Shown here piece after piece: positions 1 through 8,798 of a DNA stretch of 64,000 bases. The DNA comes from SW-4-43-9 sp047617985. Its GTDB lineage: Archaea > Nanohalarchaeota > Nanosalinia > Nanosalinales > Nanosalinaceae. The stretch is taken from NCBI GenBank assembly GCA_047617985.1, contig JBLGBS010000002.1, positions 1 through 64,000 of the forward strand, given 5' to 3'. How positions within the stretch are numbered: position 1 is the stretch's first letter; every line of letters starts with the position of its first letter. Under the pieces are notes generated by a model. The model saw only the letters and a list, made by a program, of their open reading frames with translations, was not told the origin of the DNA and did no database searches. The translations under genes were made by a program, and so were the position numbers.

Positions 1-24
1 CAGTCCAAAACATCCACCTTTCAT
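1..24 (-). CDS. Possible first codons of a divergent gene leaving the window (partial)
   Basis: A minus-strand ATG at 24-22 opens the frame M-K-G-G-C-F-G-L, which runs off the window edge. A TATA-like AATAAAAA (minus strand of 51-58) lies about 30 bases upstream, the spacing seen for other leaderless genes here. A Cys close to the start followed by Phe-Gly recalls class II glutamine amidotransferases, but eight residues cannot decide this. Two plus-strand frames are also open across 2-100, so this call is weak. Confidence 0.3.
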
Positions 25-50
25 TGGTAATGAAGTATTCAGAGAACAGC

Positions 51-78
51 TTTTTATTCCTGCTGGAAATCTTAAAAG
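51..78. promoter_or_regulatory. Divergent TATA-like boxes before pgk
   Basis: TTTTTATT (51-58) reads as a TATA-like box on the minus strand about 30 bases from the possible start at 24. CTTAAAAG (71-78) sits about 34 bases before the pgk ATG at 109. No Shine-Dalgarno sequence is obvious before pgk, so a leaderless or very short-leader transcript is likely. Confidence 0.4.
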
Positions 79-108
79 CAAGCGAAGTAATACTTGGTAA
101 TATAGCGG

Positions 109-1272
109 ATGAAAAGTATAGAAAACAAGGATGTTGAGGGAAAAAATATTCTTCTCAGAACCGATCTCAATCTTCCGGTGGAAGATGGACGGCCACAGAA
201 GACAGTAAGATTTGAGAGATATCTTGAAACAATTGAAGATCTGCGAGATAGAGGCGCCCGAGTAGTTGTAATGGCTCACCAGGGAAGACCTGCGAGAAAA
301 GATTTTCTCTCCCTCAAGCCTCATTCAGAGATTCTGTCCGATTCGCTTGATCAGGAGGTAGAGTTTATCCCAAGCTTCTTCGGCCCGGAACTTGGAGAAA
401 AAGTTGCCCGAATGGAGAACGGCGAGGTTGCGGTGCTGGAAAATATTCGTTTTCTATCCGAAGAGCTTCAGAACGCTCCGCCGGAGAGACACGCTGAGGA
501 TTTCTTCGTCCAGAAAGCATCGGACTACTTCGACATGTATGTCGATGATGCGTTCTCTGCAGCACACAGATCACACGGCTCGATGGTTGGATTCACAGAA
601 ACACTTGATTCCTATTCTGGCTTGATTATGGAAAGAGAACTTTCAAACTGCTCTCGGATAAAGGAAAGCTTTGATAACGGAGTGCTGGTTCTGGGAGGAG
701 AGAAACCTTCCGACCTGATCGGTATAATGAAAGAGCTTGGAGAGAGTGTTGAGAAAATTCTCCTCGGCGGGATTCCAGGAGAGCTCGCACTCAAGATTGA
801 GGGACATGATCTCGGAGAGAAAGAGGGATGGATCGAGAAACACGGACTTGACAGCAGGGAGGAAGAACTTGCAGAAGTGATAGGCAGATACCGGGAAAAA
901 GTGGAGATACCTGTAGACGTTGCGACCGAGTCCGGAAACCATTCAGTCGATCAGATTGATGGAGAATTAATCTGGGATATAGGCGATGAAACCATTGAAA
1001 AATACGTTTCGATCATAAATGAAGCGGAAGCGGTTGTTATGAAAGGCCCGATGGGAGCATTTGAAGAACATCCTGAAGGTACGGAAAAGATAGTAGAAGC
1101 GATCTCGGAGCTGGAAGGATTTACAGTTCTGGGAGGGGGACACACATCATCGCTGATCCATCGATTCGGATTTGATCTGGACGATTTCTCCCATGTTTCA
1201 ATAGCCGGGGGAGCATTCGTCAGGTTTATGAGCGGTGAAGAACTTCCAGCAGTTGAAGCTTTGGAAGGCTAG
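109..1272 (+). CDS. pgk: Phosphoglycerate kinase
   Basis: Cytoplasmic glycolytic/gluconeogenic enzyme interconverting 1,3-bisphosphoglycerate + ADP and 3-phosphoglycerate + ATP. The 387 residues match the usual archaeal length. Visible motifs: substrate-binding RTDLNLP (17-23), the archaeal form AHQGRP (56-61), ENIRF (111-115), SHGSMVGF (155-162), GGEKPSD (196-202, where most families have GGAKVSDK), nucleotide-binding GPMGAFEE (313-320) and GGGHTSSL (342-349). It is a single gene with no linked gap or other glycolytic partner. The acidic composition fits a halophilic cytoplasm. The Lys-Pro in GGEKPSD is a mild deviation from the common motif but keeps the lysine. Assignment is secure from the motif series. 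Confidence 0.97.
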   Translation: MKSIENKDVEGKNILLRTDLNLPVEDGRPQKTVRFERYLETIEDLRDRGARVVVMAHQGRPARKDFLSLKPHSEILSDSLDQEVEFIPSFFGPELGEKVARMENGEVAVLENIRFLSEELQNAPPERHAEDFFVQKASDYFDMYVDDAFSAAHRSHGSMVGFTETLDSYSGLIMERELSNCSRIKESFDNGVLVLGGEKPSDLIGIMKELGESVEKILLGGIPGELALKIEGHDLGEKEGWIEKHGLDSREEELAEVIGRYREKVEIPVDVATESGNHSVDQIDGELIWDIGDETIEKYVSIINEAEAVVMKGPMGAFEEHPEGTEKIVEAISELEGFTVLGGGHTSSLIHRFGFDLDDFSHVSIAGGAFVRFMSGEELPAVEALEG

Positions 1273-1482
1273 AATGTGGCTAAGTTATTTAACATCTTTT
1301 TTCTAAAGGGGTGTTATGCTCCAGAAATTTTCCATAGAGGATTTTAAGCTTGATTTTAGCTGGAGTTTCTACTATAGATTTTTCTTCTAGATGAACGTTA
1401 AAATCGTTCAGCTACAGGTGATCACAGTCAAAAGCTACACACTGCTACGGCACTATAAAGCTCGAAAATCGGTGAATAAAGT
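1273..1482. other. Intergenic region with two small inverted repeats
   Basis: This is the longest stretch without a gene in the window (210 bases). After pgk there is a T-rich run near 1296-1304 that could end transcription. CTCCAG (1319-1324) can pair with CTGGAG (1360-1365), and TGAACG (1392-1397) pairs exactly with CGTTCA (1405-1410) around a 7-base loop. No tRNA, convincing ORF or known RNA motif was recognised. A small RNA or a long 3' tail of pgk is possible but unsupported. Confidence 0.35.
1454..1460 (+). promoter_or_regulatory. TATA box for the gene starting at 1483
   Basis: TATAAAG centred about 26 bases before the ATG at 1483, which is the distance expected when transcription begins at or next to the start codon. 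No Shine-Dalgarno sequence precedes that ATG. Confidence 0.6.
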
Positions 1483-2613
1483 ATGCTGAGAAGTATATCG
1501 GAAGTTGAAAAACATCTAAATCAAGTATCAGGACATAGACTTGATGAGATAATAGATGAATACTATGACTCTCTTGGGTTAGATCAAATTGATTCTGAAT
1601 GGCTTTCACAAGGCTTAGAAGAGGCAGATATTAGACGTGATGAAGATTTCACATTTATCATCCCGAGACAACTGCCTACTGATACTCTTGAACAGATAGG
1701 TATGACACAGATTGGACAAAATATTGGCGAAAGCCTTGTAGATGAAGGCCACATTAATTCGTATTCTGTAGTAGGTGCGCCTTTGACCGATAAGATGTAT
1801 GGCAGAAATGCTGAGAAAAGAGGTTACGCTTTCCCTGCTGTAGTCGCTCAGGAATCAGTTCAAGGAACTAAGATTGCCGATATCAACGATGGCTACAGTA
1901 TTGGCTCGCACACTTCTCGGCTTAACGGAGATACAGAAACTGTAGATAGTCTTCTAGGTTTTGATGTAGACTCAGAAAGTCTCCGTTCTATGCATGGAGA
2001 AAGAGAAATCCCGATAGTAGATCAAAGAGGCGATTTCACAGATTTACAGAGAATGATGATTTCAGAAATGCTGGAAGAAGATTTACCTCCTGAAATTATC
2101 GGAGCAGAATTTGACGACGGCAAACTTATCGGTCTTAGATATAATTCTGAGACAGGCAGATATCATTCTCTTGATGAAGACAGAGAGATGGTTCTAGATC
2201 AGGAACAGGTAATTCAGAAAGGAATTCTATTACCTGAAGACAACTACGAGAGCCTAATCTTTCCGCTGGCTCTACATCCGGATGTCGGATACATGCTTAA
2301 AGGCCTTGAAAACGACAAGTTTATGACTGAACAGACAAACGCTTTAGAAGAACAAATAGAGCGCAGAGGAATTAGTTTTCCGTTTATAGATGCTTCTTCT
2401 TCCTCCAAATACAGTGAAGTTATTTCCGGCGATGTTATGGAGGAATTGAGAGATACCCGCTATGGAGCGTCTTCAAGTTTAGATGATGAGGCTTTGATAT
2501 TAAACTCATATCCTAGCGCCTCATTAAGGGAAAACCTCGAGGAAAAGGAGTTCGATTATGATTTATTCGAAGATGTGATGTCTGATGTGATATGTGAGGT
2601 GTATGAAAAATGA
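1483..2613 (+). CDS. Conserved-looking protein of unknown function, 376 aa
   Basis: I do not recognise a family. The protein is soluble by appearance: no signal peptide and no membrane segment. It is acidic with mixed alpha/beta-like composition; the stretch around residues 190-245 (aspartate/glutamate-rich with a GLRYNSETG segment) looks like a compact folded domain. Its stop overlaps the next ATG by 4 bases, so it is translationally coupled to the M28-like protein at 2610. The pair appears to be one operon driven by the TATA box at 1454. Codon use here is richer in AGA and ATA than in pgk or pheST, which may hint at a different origin. It could be a partner, inhibitor or substrate-binding subunit of the peptidase, but that is guesswork. 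Confidence 0.7.
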   Translation: MLRSISEVEKHLNQVSGHRLDEIIDEYYDSLGLDQIDSEWLSQGLEEADIRRDEDFTFIIPRQLPTDTLEQIGMTQIGQNIGESLVDEGHINSYSVVGAPLTDKMYGRNAEKRGYAFPAVVAQESVQGTKIADINDGYSIGSHTSRLNGDTETVDSLLGFDVDSESLRSMHGEREIPIVDQRGDFTDLQRMMISEMLEEDLPPEIIGAEFDDGKLIGLRYNSETGRYHSLDEDREMVLDQEQVIQKGILLPEDNYESLIFPLALHPDVGYMLKGLENDKFMTEQTNALEEQIERRGISFPFIDASSSSKYSEVISGDVMEELRDTRYGASSSLDDEALILNSYPSASLRENLEEKEFDYDLFEDVMSDVICEVYEK

Positions 2614-3545
2614 AAGAACAGGTAGTGGAACTGGCTTCAAAACTTGCAGATCTTTCTCCAAGAAGAGCTGATTCTGAAAGAGAGGCAGCGCAGCTTATCA
2701 AACAGAACATTGATCAGGATTTCATTGAGCAGAGCTATGATGTTGTATATCCGGATTTTCAGGAATGGTTCCTAAAGGTTGACGGCCAGAAGATAAACTG
2801 TCTACCTGGGGGTTTGAGATCTGGAAGAATTGAAGAGAAAAATGTTGTAAACTCTATTCACAACGGGCAAGAAGATGTAAAATCTCCTGCTATCAGCTTC
2901 AACCCATATGCAGAAGGCATCTCGGCAGCAACATTCTACAGTTCACCTGTACTAGCGGTTGATCCTGCAGATATCGATAAAGTACTGAAAGCTGATAGGA
3001 TAGAGGGGGAACTCAAGGTAGAATGGAAATCTGAGGAAAGCAGCAACATAATTGTAGGGAACAAAGAAGATCCTGAAAAAGTAGTGATGACTCATTATGA
3101 CAGTCTCTGGGGGGGATTTATTGATAACGGTTTCAGCGTAAGTCTTTTAGTGAATATTCTGGATGAGATAGATTTGGACAAAAATCTTGTAGTTTTTGCA
3201 GGCTCTGAAGAAATTTCACATGAATTACCGTATCACTGCTATGGATATAGGAGATTCGAAGCCAGGTATTCTGATGCCCTCCAGAAGGCAGATCAAATCT
3301 GTGTAGTGGACTCGCTTGGAAGAGGAGAACAGAAAGTAATAGAGAGCAGAGAGATAGTTGAAAAAGCTATAGTGTTCTCACAGAGCCGTTTTATGGAGAA
3401 AACAAAGCTTCTGGCAAGTAAATATCATGATGTCCTTGATATATACCACTCGCCACTAGACAAATCTGAGGCTCTTACTGACTACCAGAGCGCTGTAGAA
3501 TTAGTTAGAAGTCAAATTGTAAGATCGAACAGTAGTGATGACTGA
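2610..3545 (+). CDS. M28-family-like metallopeptidase (degenerate), 311 aa
   Basis: Probable zinc aminopeptidase-fold protein. Overall similarity is low, but the M28 ligand series can be placed in order: His162 in THYDS, Asp172 in FIDNG (bridging position), Glu200-Glu201 in GSEE (general base plus ligand), Asp234 in VVDSLG, and His280 in YHSPLD. There is no signal peptide, so it should act in the cytoplasm. M28 enzymes normally have HxD at the first motif; here it is HYD with an acidic residue two positions later, which fits. The N-terminal half (1-140) is unlike typical M28 proteins. It is coupled by a 4-base overlap to the unknown gene at 1483. Peptidase activity is inferred from residue order only; a non-enzymatic or altered-specificity relative is possible. 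Confidence 0.65.
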   Translation: MKEQVVELASKLADLSPRRADSEREAAQLIKQNIDQDFIEQSYDVVYPDFQEWFLKVDGQKINCLPGGLRSGRIEEKNVVNSIHNGQEDVKSPAISFNPYAEGISAATFYSSPVLAVDPADIDKVLKADRIEGELKVEWKSEESSNIIVGNKEDPEKVVMTHYDSLWGGFIDNGFSVSLLVNILDEIDLDKNLVVFAGSEEISHELPYHCYGYRRFEARYSDALQKADQICVVDSLGRGEQKVIESREIVEKAIVFSQSRFMEKTKLLASKYHDVLDIYHSPLDKSEALTDYQSAVELVRSQIVRSNSSDD

Positions 3546-3615
3546 AATGAAAGTAGACAATTTTGGGCTGGAGAGTTAGAAAACGCTTATACCCTTTTGG
3601 AACAGGTGAACAATT

Positions 3616-4773
3616 ATGGCTGAGGAAGAATTCGATGTAACCCCCTTTGATGTGGAGGGTTCAGTTGACTACGATAGACTTATGGACAAATTCGGTACAG
3701 AGGAGATAGATGAGGAGCTTAAGCAGAGGTTTTCTGAGATCGCTGGAGCTGAGAGTCTTTATATCCAGAGAGATTTCATTTACTCCCATAGAGGTCTTGA
3801 TAAGGCACTAGACGAGTATGAAGATGGAGAAGGATTCTTTCTTTACACAGGTATAGGGCCGTCCGGAAAGATGCACATCGGCCATATAATTTCGTTCTAC
3901 TTCACAAAATGGATGCAGGAAAAGTTTGATGTCAATGTCTACATCCAGGTAACTGACGATGAAAAGTACTGGGATCGGGATATAACTGATAAAGAGATCG
4001 ACAAGTACGCCAAAGACAACATTAGAGAGATCGCTGCAGTTGGTTTCGACCCTGATAAGACTTTCATATTCCGGAACCGGGAGTACATGGGCAACATGTA
4101 TGACGGAATTGTAAAGATCGCAGAGAAAATCAATAATTCACAGGCTCAGAGCGTTTTCGGTTTTGAAGGATCTACAAATATCGGTATGAACTTCTGGCCG
4201 GCGATCCAGAACATACCGACCTTCTTCGAAGACAAGCGGTGTGTTATCCCTGCTGCGATAGACCAGGATCCTTACTGGAGAATCCAGAGAGATATAGCGG
4301 AGAAGTTCGGACACAAGAAAACAGCGGCAATCCACTCCAAGTTTATCCCTGCGCTGACAGGTCCGGAAGGAAAGATGTCCTCGAGCAAGCCTAAAACAGC
4401 GATCATGCTGGACGACAGCCCGGAAGAAGTTGAGGAGAAAGTCAAGAAACACGCATACTCTGGCGGAGGAGACACTCTAGAAGAACATAGAGAACATGGA
4501 GCAGATTTATCCGTAGATACCTCTTTCCAGTGGCTCCGAAACCTTCTGATGGAGGACGATGAAAGACTGAGAGAGATTGCCGAGGCATACTCATCCGGTG
4601 AGATGATGACGGGAGAGATAAAGGAAATCCTGATCGAGGAGTTGAATGATTTCCTGCAGGATCACCAGGAGCGGAAGGAGAACTCTGAAGAAAAAGTTCA
4701 GAAGATGATGTACGACGGGGAACTCGCACAGGAAATGTGGGATCGAAAAATAGATCTTGATCTGAAGCGTTAA
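3616..4773 (+). CDS. trpS: Tryptophanyl-tRNA synthetase
   Basis: Class I aminoacyl-tRNA synthetase that charges tRNA-Trp. The class I signatures are both present: GPSGKMHIGH (81-90, HIGH motif) and GKMSSSK (252-258, KMSKS motif). The segment VTDDEKYW (112-119) after the HIGH motif is characteristic of archaeal and eukaryotic-type TrpRS and separates it from TyrRS. The 385-aa length is normal for archaea, and the acidic N-terminus resembles haloarchaeal enzymes. The start is supported by AGGTGA (3604-3609), a Shine-Dalgarno sequence six bases before the ATG; a TATA-like GCTTATACC also lies at 3585-3593. It stands alone as a transcription unit or leads the SpoIIM-like gene 32 bases downstream. 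Confidence 0.95.
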   Translation: MAEEEFDVTPFDVEGSVDYDRLMDKFGTEEIDEELKQRFSEIAGAESLYIQRDFIYSHRGLDKALDEYEDGEGFFLYTGIGPSGKMHIGHIISFYFTKWMQEKFDVNVYIQVTDDEKYWDRDITDKEIDKYAKDNIREIAAVGFDPDKTFIFRNREYMGNMYDGIVKIAEKINNSQAQSVFGFEGSTNIGMNFWPAIQNIPTFFEDKRCVIPAAIDQDPYWRIQRDIAEKFGHKKTAAIHSKFIPALTGPEGKMSSSKPKTAIMLDDSPEEVEEKVKKHAYSGGGDTLEEHREHGADLSVDTSFQWLRNLLMEDDERLREIAEAYSSGEMMTGEIKEILIEELNDFLQDHQERKENSEEKVQKMMYDGELAQEMWDRKIDLDLKR

Positions 4774-4805
4774 CTGGTTTAAACAAGCAGAAAAATTAAG
4801 TTCAC

Positions 4806-5606
4806 ATGATACCGGAACTGATCTACAGAGAGGAGCAGGAGGACAACTTTCTACTGCTGTTTTTCCTGGGGCTTCTCTCAGGTCTTTTCGGTTTCGGTAT
4901 CGCAAGTATAGTTCTGCCTGAGCATGTTTCGATTTTGACTGTTGTGTTCGCAGCTATACCTCTGGTCTATCCCCTGACAAGAAACTTTCTGGAAGACGAA
5001 GCGGATGGGAGACCGCATCTGGATGAGATCCTACAGTACAGCTCGCTTTTCGCCGGACAGGTGACTGCTTTCTTCCTGCTTGCGCTGATTGTTTCTCCTG
5101 AAAACCTGAGTGTGCAGATTTCACAGTTTGCTCCGTCACTTCAGCGGATGGGTATCGAATCCATAGGAGGGACAGGACTGACTGAGATAACAGGTAGAGC
5201 GACTTCCGGGGTTTCATTTCTGTCCATACTGCTTCACAACCTCATGGTCTTCACTGTTATACTGGTTGTTTCGGCGCTTGTAAGTTCTTCAGGAGCATTT
5301 ATCCTGACATGGAACGCATCGGTTCTCGGTGTTTTCATGGGTACACTGGCCAGCAATCTCAGCGGTATACAGTTTATTCTAGGAAAAGGCAGGATTGCGA
5401 CTCCGCTAGCTTATATCCCCCATGCAACGTTTGAGATGGGGGGTTTCATAATTGCAGGGATTGCAGGATCACTGATCTCGGCGGCGGTCTACCGAGAGCA
5501 TTTCGATACCGGTACCTGGACAGACTACCTGAAATTGGTAGGACTGGGTGCTACACTGATTTTAGCAGCAGCCATTCTGGAATGTCCGCCCGGCTGCGGT
5601 GGTTGA
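4806..5606 (+). CDS. SpoIIM/DUF95-family integral membrane protein
   Basis: A 266-residue membrane protein with about five hydrophobic segments (roughly 19-38, 42-58, 82-97, 132-205 as two or three, and 237-260). The segment PHATFEMGGFIIAG (about 211-224) matches the conserved core of the SpoIIM/DUF95 family, in which a His-x3-Glu pair lies in a helix. SpoIIM itself works in engulfment during sporulation; archaeal members are widespread and uncharacterised, often near MoxR/DUF58/RDD genes. A MoxR-DUF58-VWA group does occur in this window but 33 kb away, so no link is claimed. The protein ends in a CPPGCGG cysteine-containing tail, which is unusual. Function in the membrane is unknown. Confidence 0.8.
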   Translation: MIPELIYREEQEDNFLLLFFLGLLSGLFGFGIASIVLPEHVSILTVVFAAIPLVYPLTRNFLEDEADGRPHLDEILQYSSLFAGQVTAFFLLALIVSPENLSVQISQFAPSLQRMGIESIGGTGLTEITGRATSGVSFLSILLHNLMVFTVILVVSALVSSSGAFILTWNASVLGVFMGTLASNLSGIQFILGKGRIATPLAYIPHATFEMGGFIIAGIAGSLISAAVYREHFDTGTWTDYLKLVGLGATLILAAAILECPPGCGG

Positions 5607-5642
5607 TACTGCGTAAATATTAAAGCTTAAAGTCGAAACCGG

Positions 5643-7040
5643 TTGAATGTGAAACTATCTCCACAGGCAAAGGAAATTCTGGAAAAACTTAAACAGCACT
5701 CAGAGATGACAGTTCAGGATCTGGAAGATCAGGGATTCGACCAGAGCATGGTGAACAGAGCTGCTCTCGAACTCAAACAGAACAACCTGATAGAGATAGA
5801 GGAGGATGAAATCCTCGGATACTCGGTTACAGATGAAGGAGAAAACGTAATAGAAAACGGTTCGCCGGAGTACCGACTTGTTGAGAGGGTAAGGGGAGGA
5901 GAAGACCGGTTATCAGAGCTTCAGGATATCAACCTCGATGTAGCCCTCGGTAAAGCCCGGCAGAAAAACCTTTTGGAGATAGAACAGGGAGAGATCGAAC
6001 TTACTGAGAGAGGAGAAAGCTTCGAAGATGAAACCCAGGAAAGACTGGAGCAGGAAGACTTCATCGATGAGGATGAGGAAAGAGGACTGGTTGAAGTTAC
6101 CACAAACACCAGAAGAGAGCTTCTGATAACAGATAAAGGATCGAAGCTTGATCTCGAAGATGTGGAGGAAGAGTTCAACATTGAGGCAAGAACCAGGACT
6201 CCGAGAACCGGTAAAAAGCATTACTACAGAGAAATATTCTCCTACGCCCGGCAGACTTGGATGGAGATGGGATTCCAGGAGATGAAAGGTAATTATATAG
6301 TTCCATCCTTCCTCAACTTCGATGCACTATACACACCTCAGGATCACCCGGCTCGAGAGCTTCACGACACATTCTTCGTAGAGAGACCGGAGCAATCTAA
6401 TTTATCTGATTATGGGGACAAGGTTGATCACGTCAAGGAAACGCATGAGAACGGCTGGGAGACCGGCAGTAAAGGTTATGGAGGAGAATGGAGCAGAGAG
6501 GAAGCGGAGAGAAATGTTATCAGAACACATACTACTGCGATCTCAGCTCAGAGACTACATGAAATTGATATCAATGAAGAGGAACTGCCGAAAAAGTTCT
6601 TCATAATAGGCAGAAACTTTAGAAATGAAACAGTTGATCGAACCCATCTCGCGGAGTTCTACCAGACTGATGGAATCGTTGTGGGAAAGGATCTCAACTT
6701 TGCAAATCTGAAAGGATATATCTCGGAGTTCTTCGAGAAAATGGGCTACAGCGAGTTTAGGTTGATCCCGGCATATTATCCCTACACAGAGATGAGCGTA
6801 GAGGTTCAGGTCTGGGACGAGGAAGACGAGGAATGGCTCGGCATGGGAGGAGCAGGAATGTTCCGTCCTGAAGTAGTTAAACCGATGCTGGGCTTCGAAG
6901 CCAAAGTACTGGCTTGGGGTCTGGGAATAGGAAGAATCGCGATGGGAGCAGCAGGTTTAAGCGATGTAAGAGAGCTTTACAGGAATGATATAGACGTGTT
7001 AAATGAGACACCTGTCTGGAGACCGGAGGTTGAGAAATAA
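5643..7040 (+). CDS. pheS: Phenylalanyl-tRNA synthetase alpha subunit
   Basis: Catalytic subunit of the (alpha-beta)2 PheRS, a class II synthetase. The N-terminal 170 residues are winged-helix-like tRNA-binding segments as in other archaeal and eukaryotic enzymes. The catalytic core follows, with motif 2 around RTHTTAISAQRL (about 294-305) and motif 3 around GLGIGRIAMG (about 427-436). The start at 5643 is TTG; an in-frame GTG at 5649 fits the TATA-like AATATTAAA (5617-5625) equally well and would give an MKLS N-terminus, so the first two residues are uncertain. Its stop codon shares bases with the pheT ATG (TAATG), so the subunits are co-translated. 465 aa is slightly short but normal for archaea. 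Confidence 0.95.
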   Translation: MNVKLSPQAKEILEKLKQHSEMTVQDLEDQGFDQSMVNRAALELKQNNLIEIEEDEILGYSVTDEGENVIENGSPEYRLVERVRGGEDRLSELQDINLDVALGKARQKNLLEIEQGEIELTERGESFEDETQERLEQEDFIDEDEERGLVEVTTNTRRELLITDKGSKLDLEDVEEEFNIEARTRTPRTGKKHYYREIFSYARQTWMEMGFQEMKGNYIVPSFLNFDALYTPQDHPARELHDTFFVERPEQSNLSDYGDKVDHVKETHENGWETGSKGYGGEWSREEAERNVIRTHTTAISAQRLHEIDINEEELPKKFFIIGRNFRNETVDRTHLAEFYQTDGIVVGKDLNFANLKGYISEFFEKMGYSEFRLIPAYYPYTEMSVEVQVWDEEDEEWLGMGGAGMFRPEVVKPMLGFEAKVLAWGLGIGRIAMGAAGLSDVRELYRNDIDVLNETPVWRPEVEK

Positions 7041-8683
7041 TGTCAAATATCAAGATAAACAAGAAAGAGTTTTCCGAACTAGTCGAGAAAGAGTTTTCAG
7101 ATGAAAAACTGGATGAAGAAGCTTCATTCCTTGGAGCGCACTGGAACCATGTGGAAGGTGACAAATGGGATGTAGAGGTTTACCCGAATAGACCGGATCT
7201 TCTATCGGTTGAAGGACTGGCCAGAGCATATCGTGGATTCTTCGATATCGATACAGGTCTGGAAGGATACAATGTCAACAAAGGTAAAATTAAGGTAGAA
7301 GTGGATAGCTCGGTCGACGATGTAAGACCACATATCGGATGTGCGGTTGTCAGAGATTTAGATCTTACCAAGAGGATGATAAACGGCTTGATTCAGCTGC
7401 AGGAGAAAATGCATGAGACAATGGGCAGAAGACGTGACAAGCTGGCGATCGGTCTCCACGATTTATCCACCATCGAACCGCCTTTCGAGTACAAAGCTGT
7501 TGAGCCTGAAAAGGTCTCCCTAACACCGCTTCAGTATGATAAAGAGATGCAGTTGGGGGAGATACTTGAAGAGCATGAAAAAGGCCAAAAGTATGCCTGG
7601 ATTCTTGAAGACGAGGAAAAGTATCCCATCATCGCTGATTCCCAGGGTCAAGTGCTGAGCTTTCCGCCTATAATCAACAATCAGCTTACAGAGGTTCATA
7701 CAGGTACAACAGACATATTTATCGATGTAACAGGTAAGGATCAAGAGACAGTTATGAAAGCTCTGAACATAATGGTTACAGCTCTTGCAGAGAGAAGCGC
7801 AAGGATAGACTCGGTCAAAGTGGATGAAAAGAAACTCCCGGATCTATCGCCTGAAGAGTTCGAGCTGGATCCCGAGTACGTCAGAGAGGTTTCCGGATTA
7901 GATCTCTCAAAGACAGAGATAATTGACAGGCTGAAGCAGATGAGGTTTGGAGCTAAAGCAGGGAAGAAGATCAAGGTCAAGGTACCCTGCTACAGAACCG
8001 ATATCATGCACCAGTATGATCTGATCGAAGATATAGTTATCGCTCATCGATACACTAATATTGAGCCGGAAATACCTAACGTCGATCAGATAGCTGGTAA
8101 ACAGCCGGTAGAAGATATTTCTGAAATAATTAGAGATTCAATGGTTGGGACCGGTGCTCTCGAGGCTCTGACATACATCCATGAAAACGAGCAGAAACTG
8201 ACTTCGATGATTGAAAAGCAGGATGACGGAAGTTATGTCAAAGTTGAGAACCCTCTCTCCGAGGAGTACTCTGCAGTTCGTCATCTCATGTTCCCATCAC
8301 TTCTGGACGTGCTGAAGCAGAACAGGCATAACAGCTACCCTCAGAAATTCTTCGAAACAGGTGATGTAGTTGAGATAGATGATTCTGAGGTAGGGGCTTC
8401 CGAAAAAAGGAAAGCTGCTTACATAGTTTCAGGCTCCGAAACTGATTTTACAGATGTCAGAGAGATCCTCCAGGTGCTTGAGAGAGATCTGGGGATAGAG
8501 CTAGAAGTCCGTGAAGAAGAGAAACCTTTCTTCAGGGATGGAAGATCTGGAAAAGTTCTGCTGGATGGAGAGGAGGTAGGCTTCATCGGAGAGTTCTCCG
8601 AACAGGTCAGAAAGAACTGGGAACTGGAAATGAAAACCGCCGGCTTCGAACTTGATCTAGAGAAAATTAAGAAGGAAAGGTAG
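7040..8683 (+). CDS. pheT: Phenylalanyl-tRNA synthetase beta subunit
   Basis: Non-catalytic partner of PheS carrying the editing and structural domains. At 547 residues it is the short archaeal/eukaryotic form without the extra N-terminal and C-terminal domains of bacterial PheT. Recognisable features are the early DVEVYPNRPDLLS segment (about 45-57), the B3/4-type editing region around 110-260 and the B5-like domain with YRTDIMHQYDLIEDI (about 318-332). The C-terminal core near GKVLLDGEEVGFIGE (about 510-524) is typical of the catalytic-like domain. It begins at the pheS stop. It is followed by a structured intergenic element at 8701. Confidence 0.95.
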   Translation: MSNIKINKKEFSELVEKEFSDEKLDEEASFLGAHWNHVEGDKWDVEVYPNRPDLLSVEGLARAYRGFFDIDTGLEGYNVNKGKIKVEVDSSVDDVRPHIGCAVVRDLDLTKRMINGLIQLQEKMHETMGRRRDKLAIGLHDLSTIEPPFEYKAVEPEKVSLTPLQYDKEMQLGEILEEHEKGQKYAWILEDEEKYPIIADSQGQVLSFPPIINNQLTEVHTGTTDIFIDVTGKDQETVMKALNIMVTALAERSARIDSVKVDEKKLPDLSPEEFELDPEYVREVSGLDLSKTEIIDRLKQMRFGAKAGKKIKVKVPCYRTDIMHQYDLIEDIVIAHRYTNIEPEIPNVDQIAGKQPVEDISEIIRDSMVGTGALEALTYIHENEQKLTSMIEKQDDGSYVKVENPLSEEYSAVRHLMFPSLLDVLKQNRHNSYPQKFFETGDVVEIDDSEVGASEKRKAAYIVSGSETDFTDVREILQVLERDLGIELEVREEEKPFFRDGRSGKVLLDGEEVGFIGEFSEQVRKNWELEMKTAGFELDLEKIKKER

Positions 8684-8700
8684 TGTCGGCACTCAATTGG

Positions 8701-8766
8701 AACTGGTCAGATCTGAAAGGCATTCTCTAAATGCCTTATTGCGTGTCAATCTGAGCTTAACCAGTT
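8701..8766. ncRNA. Structured intergenic element between convergent genes
   Basis: Between the stops of pheT (+) and the PspC gene (-) a three-stem fold can be drawn: AACTGGT (8701-8707) with ACCAGTT (8760-8766), directly followed by CAGAT (8708-8712) with ATCTG (8749-8753), and an internal 8-base perfect hairpin AAGGCATT (8717-8724) with AATGCCTT (8730-8737) around loop CTCTA. It could be a bidirectional terminator, a processing site or a small RNA. It is not a tRNA: there is no T-arm or anticodon arm. No U-run follows either arm closely. Confidence 0.4.
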
Positions 8767-8798
8767 GTCCCGCAGGGTTCGTCATCCACTACCTATAG

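Noticed and set aside
2610..3545. Pseudogene status for the M28-like protein
   Set aside because: The frame is intact, coupled to its neighbour, and all five ligand positions are retained.
8684..8798. Possible tRNA or tRNA fragment between pheT and the PspC gene (GGGTTCG near 8776)
   Set aside because: No acceptor/anticodon/T-arm combination can be drawn; the stems instead form a nested hairpin set.
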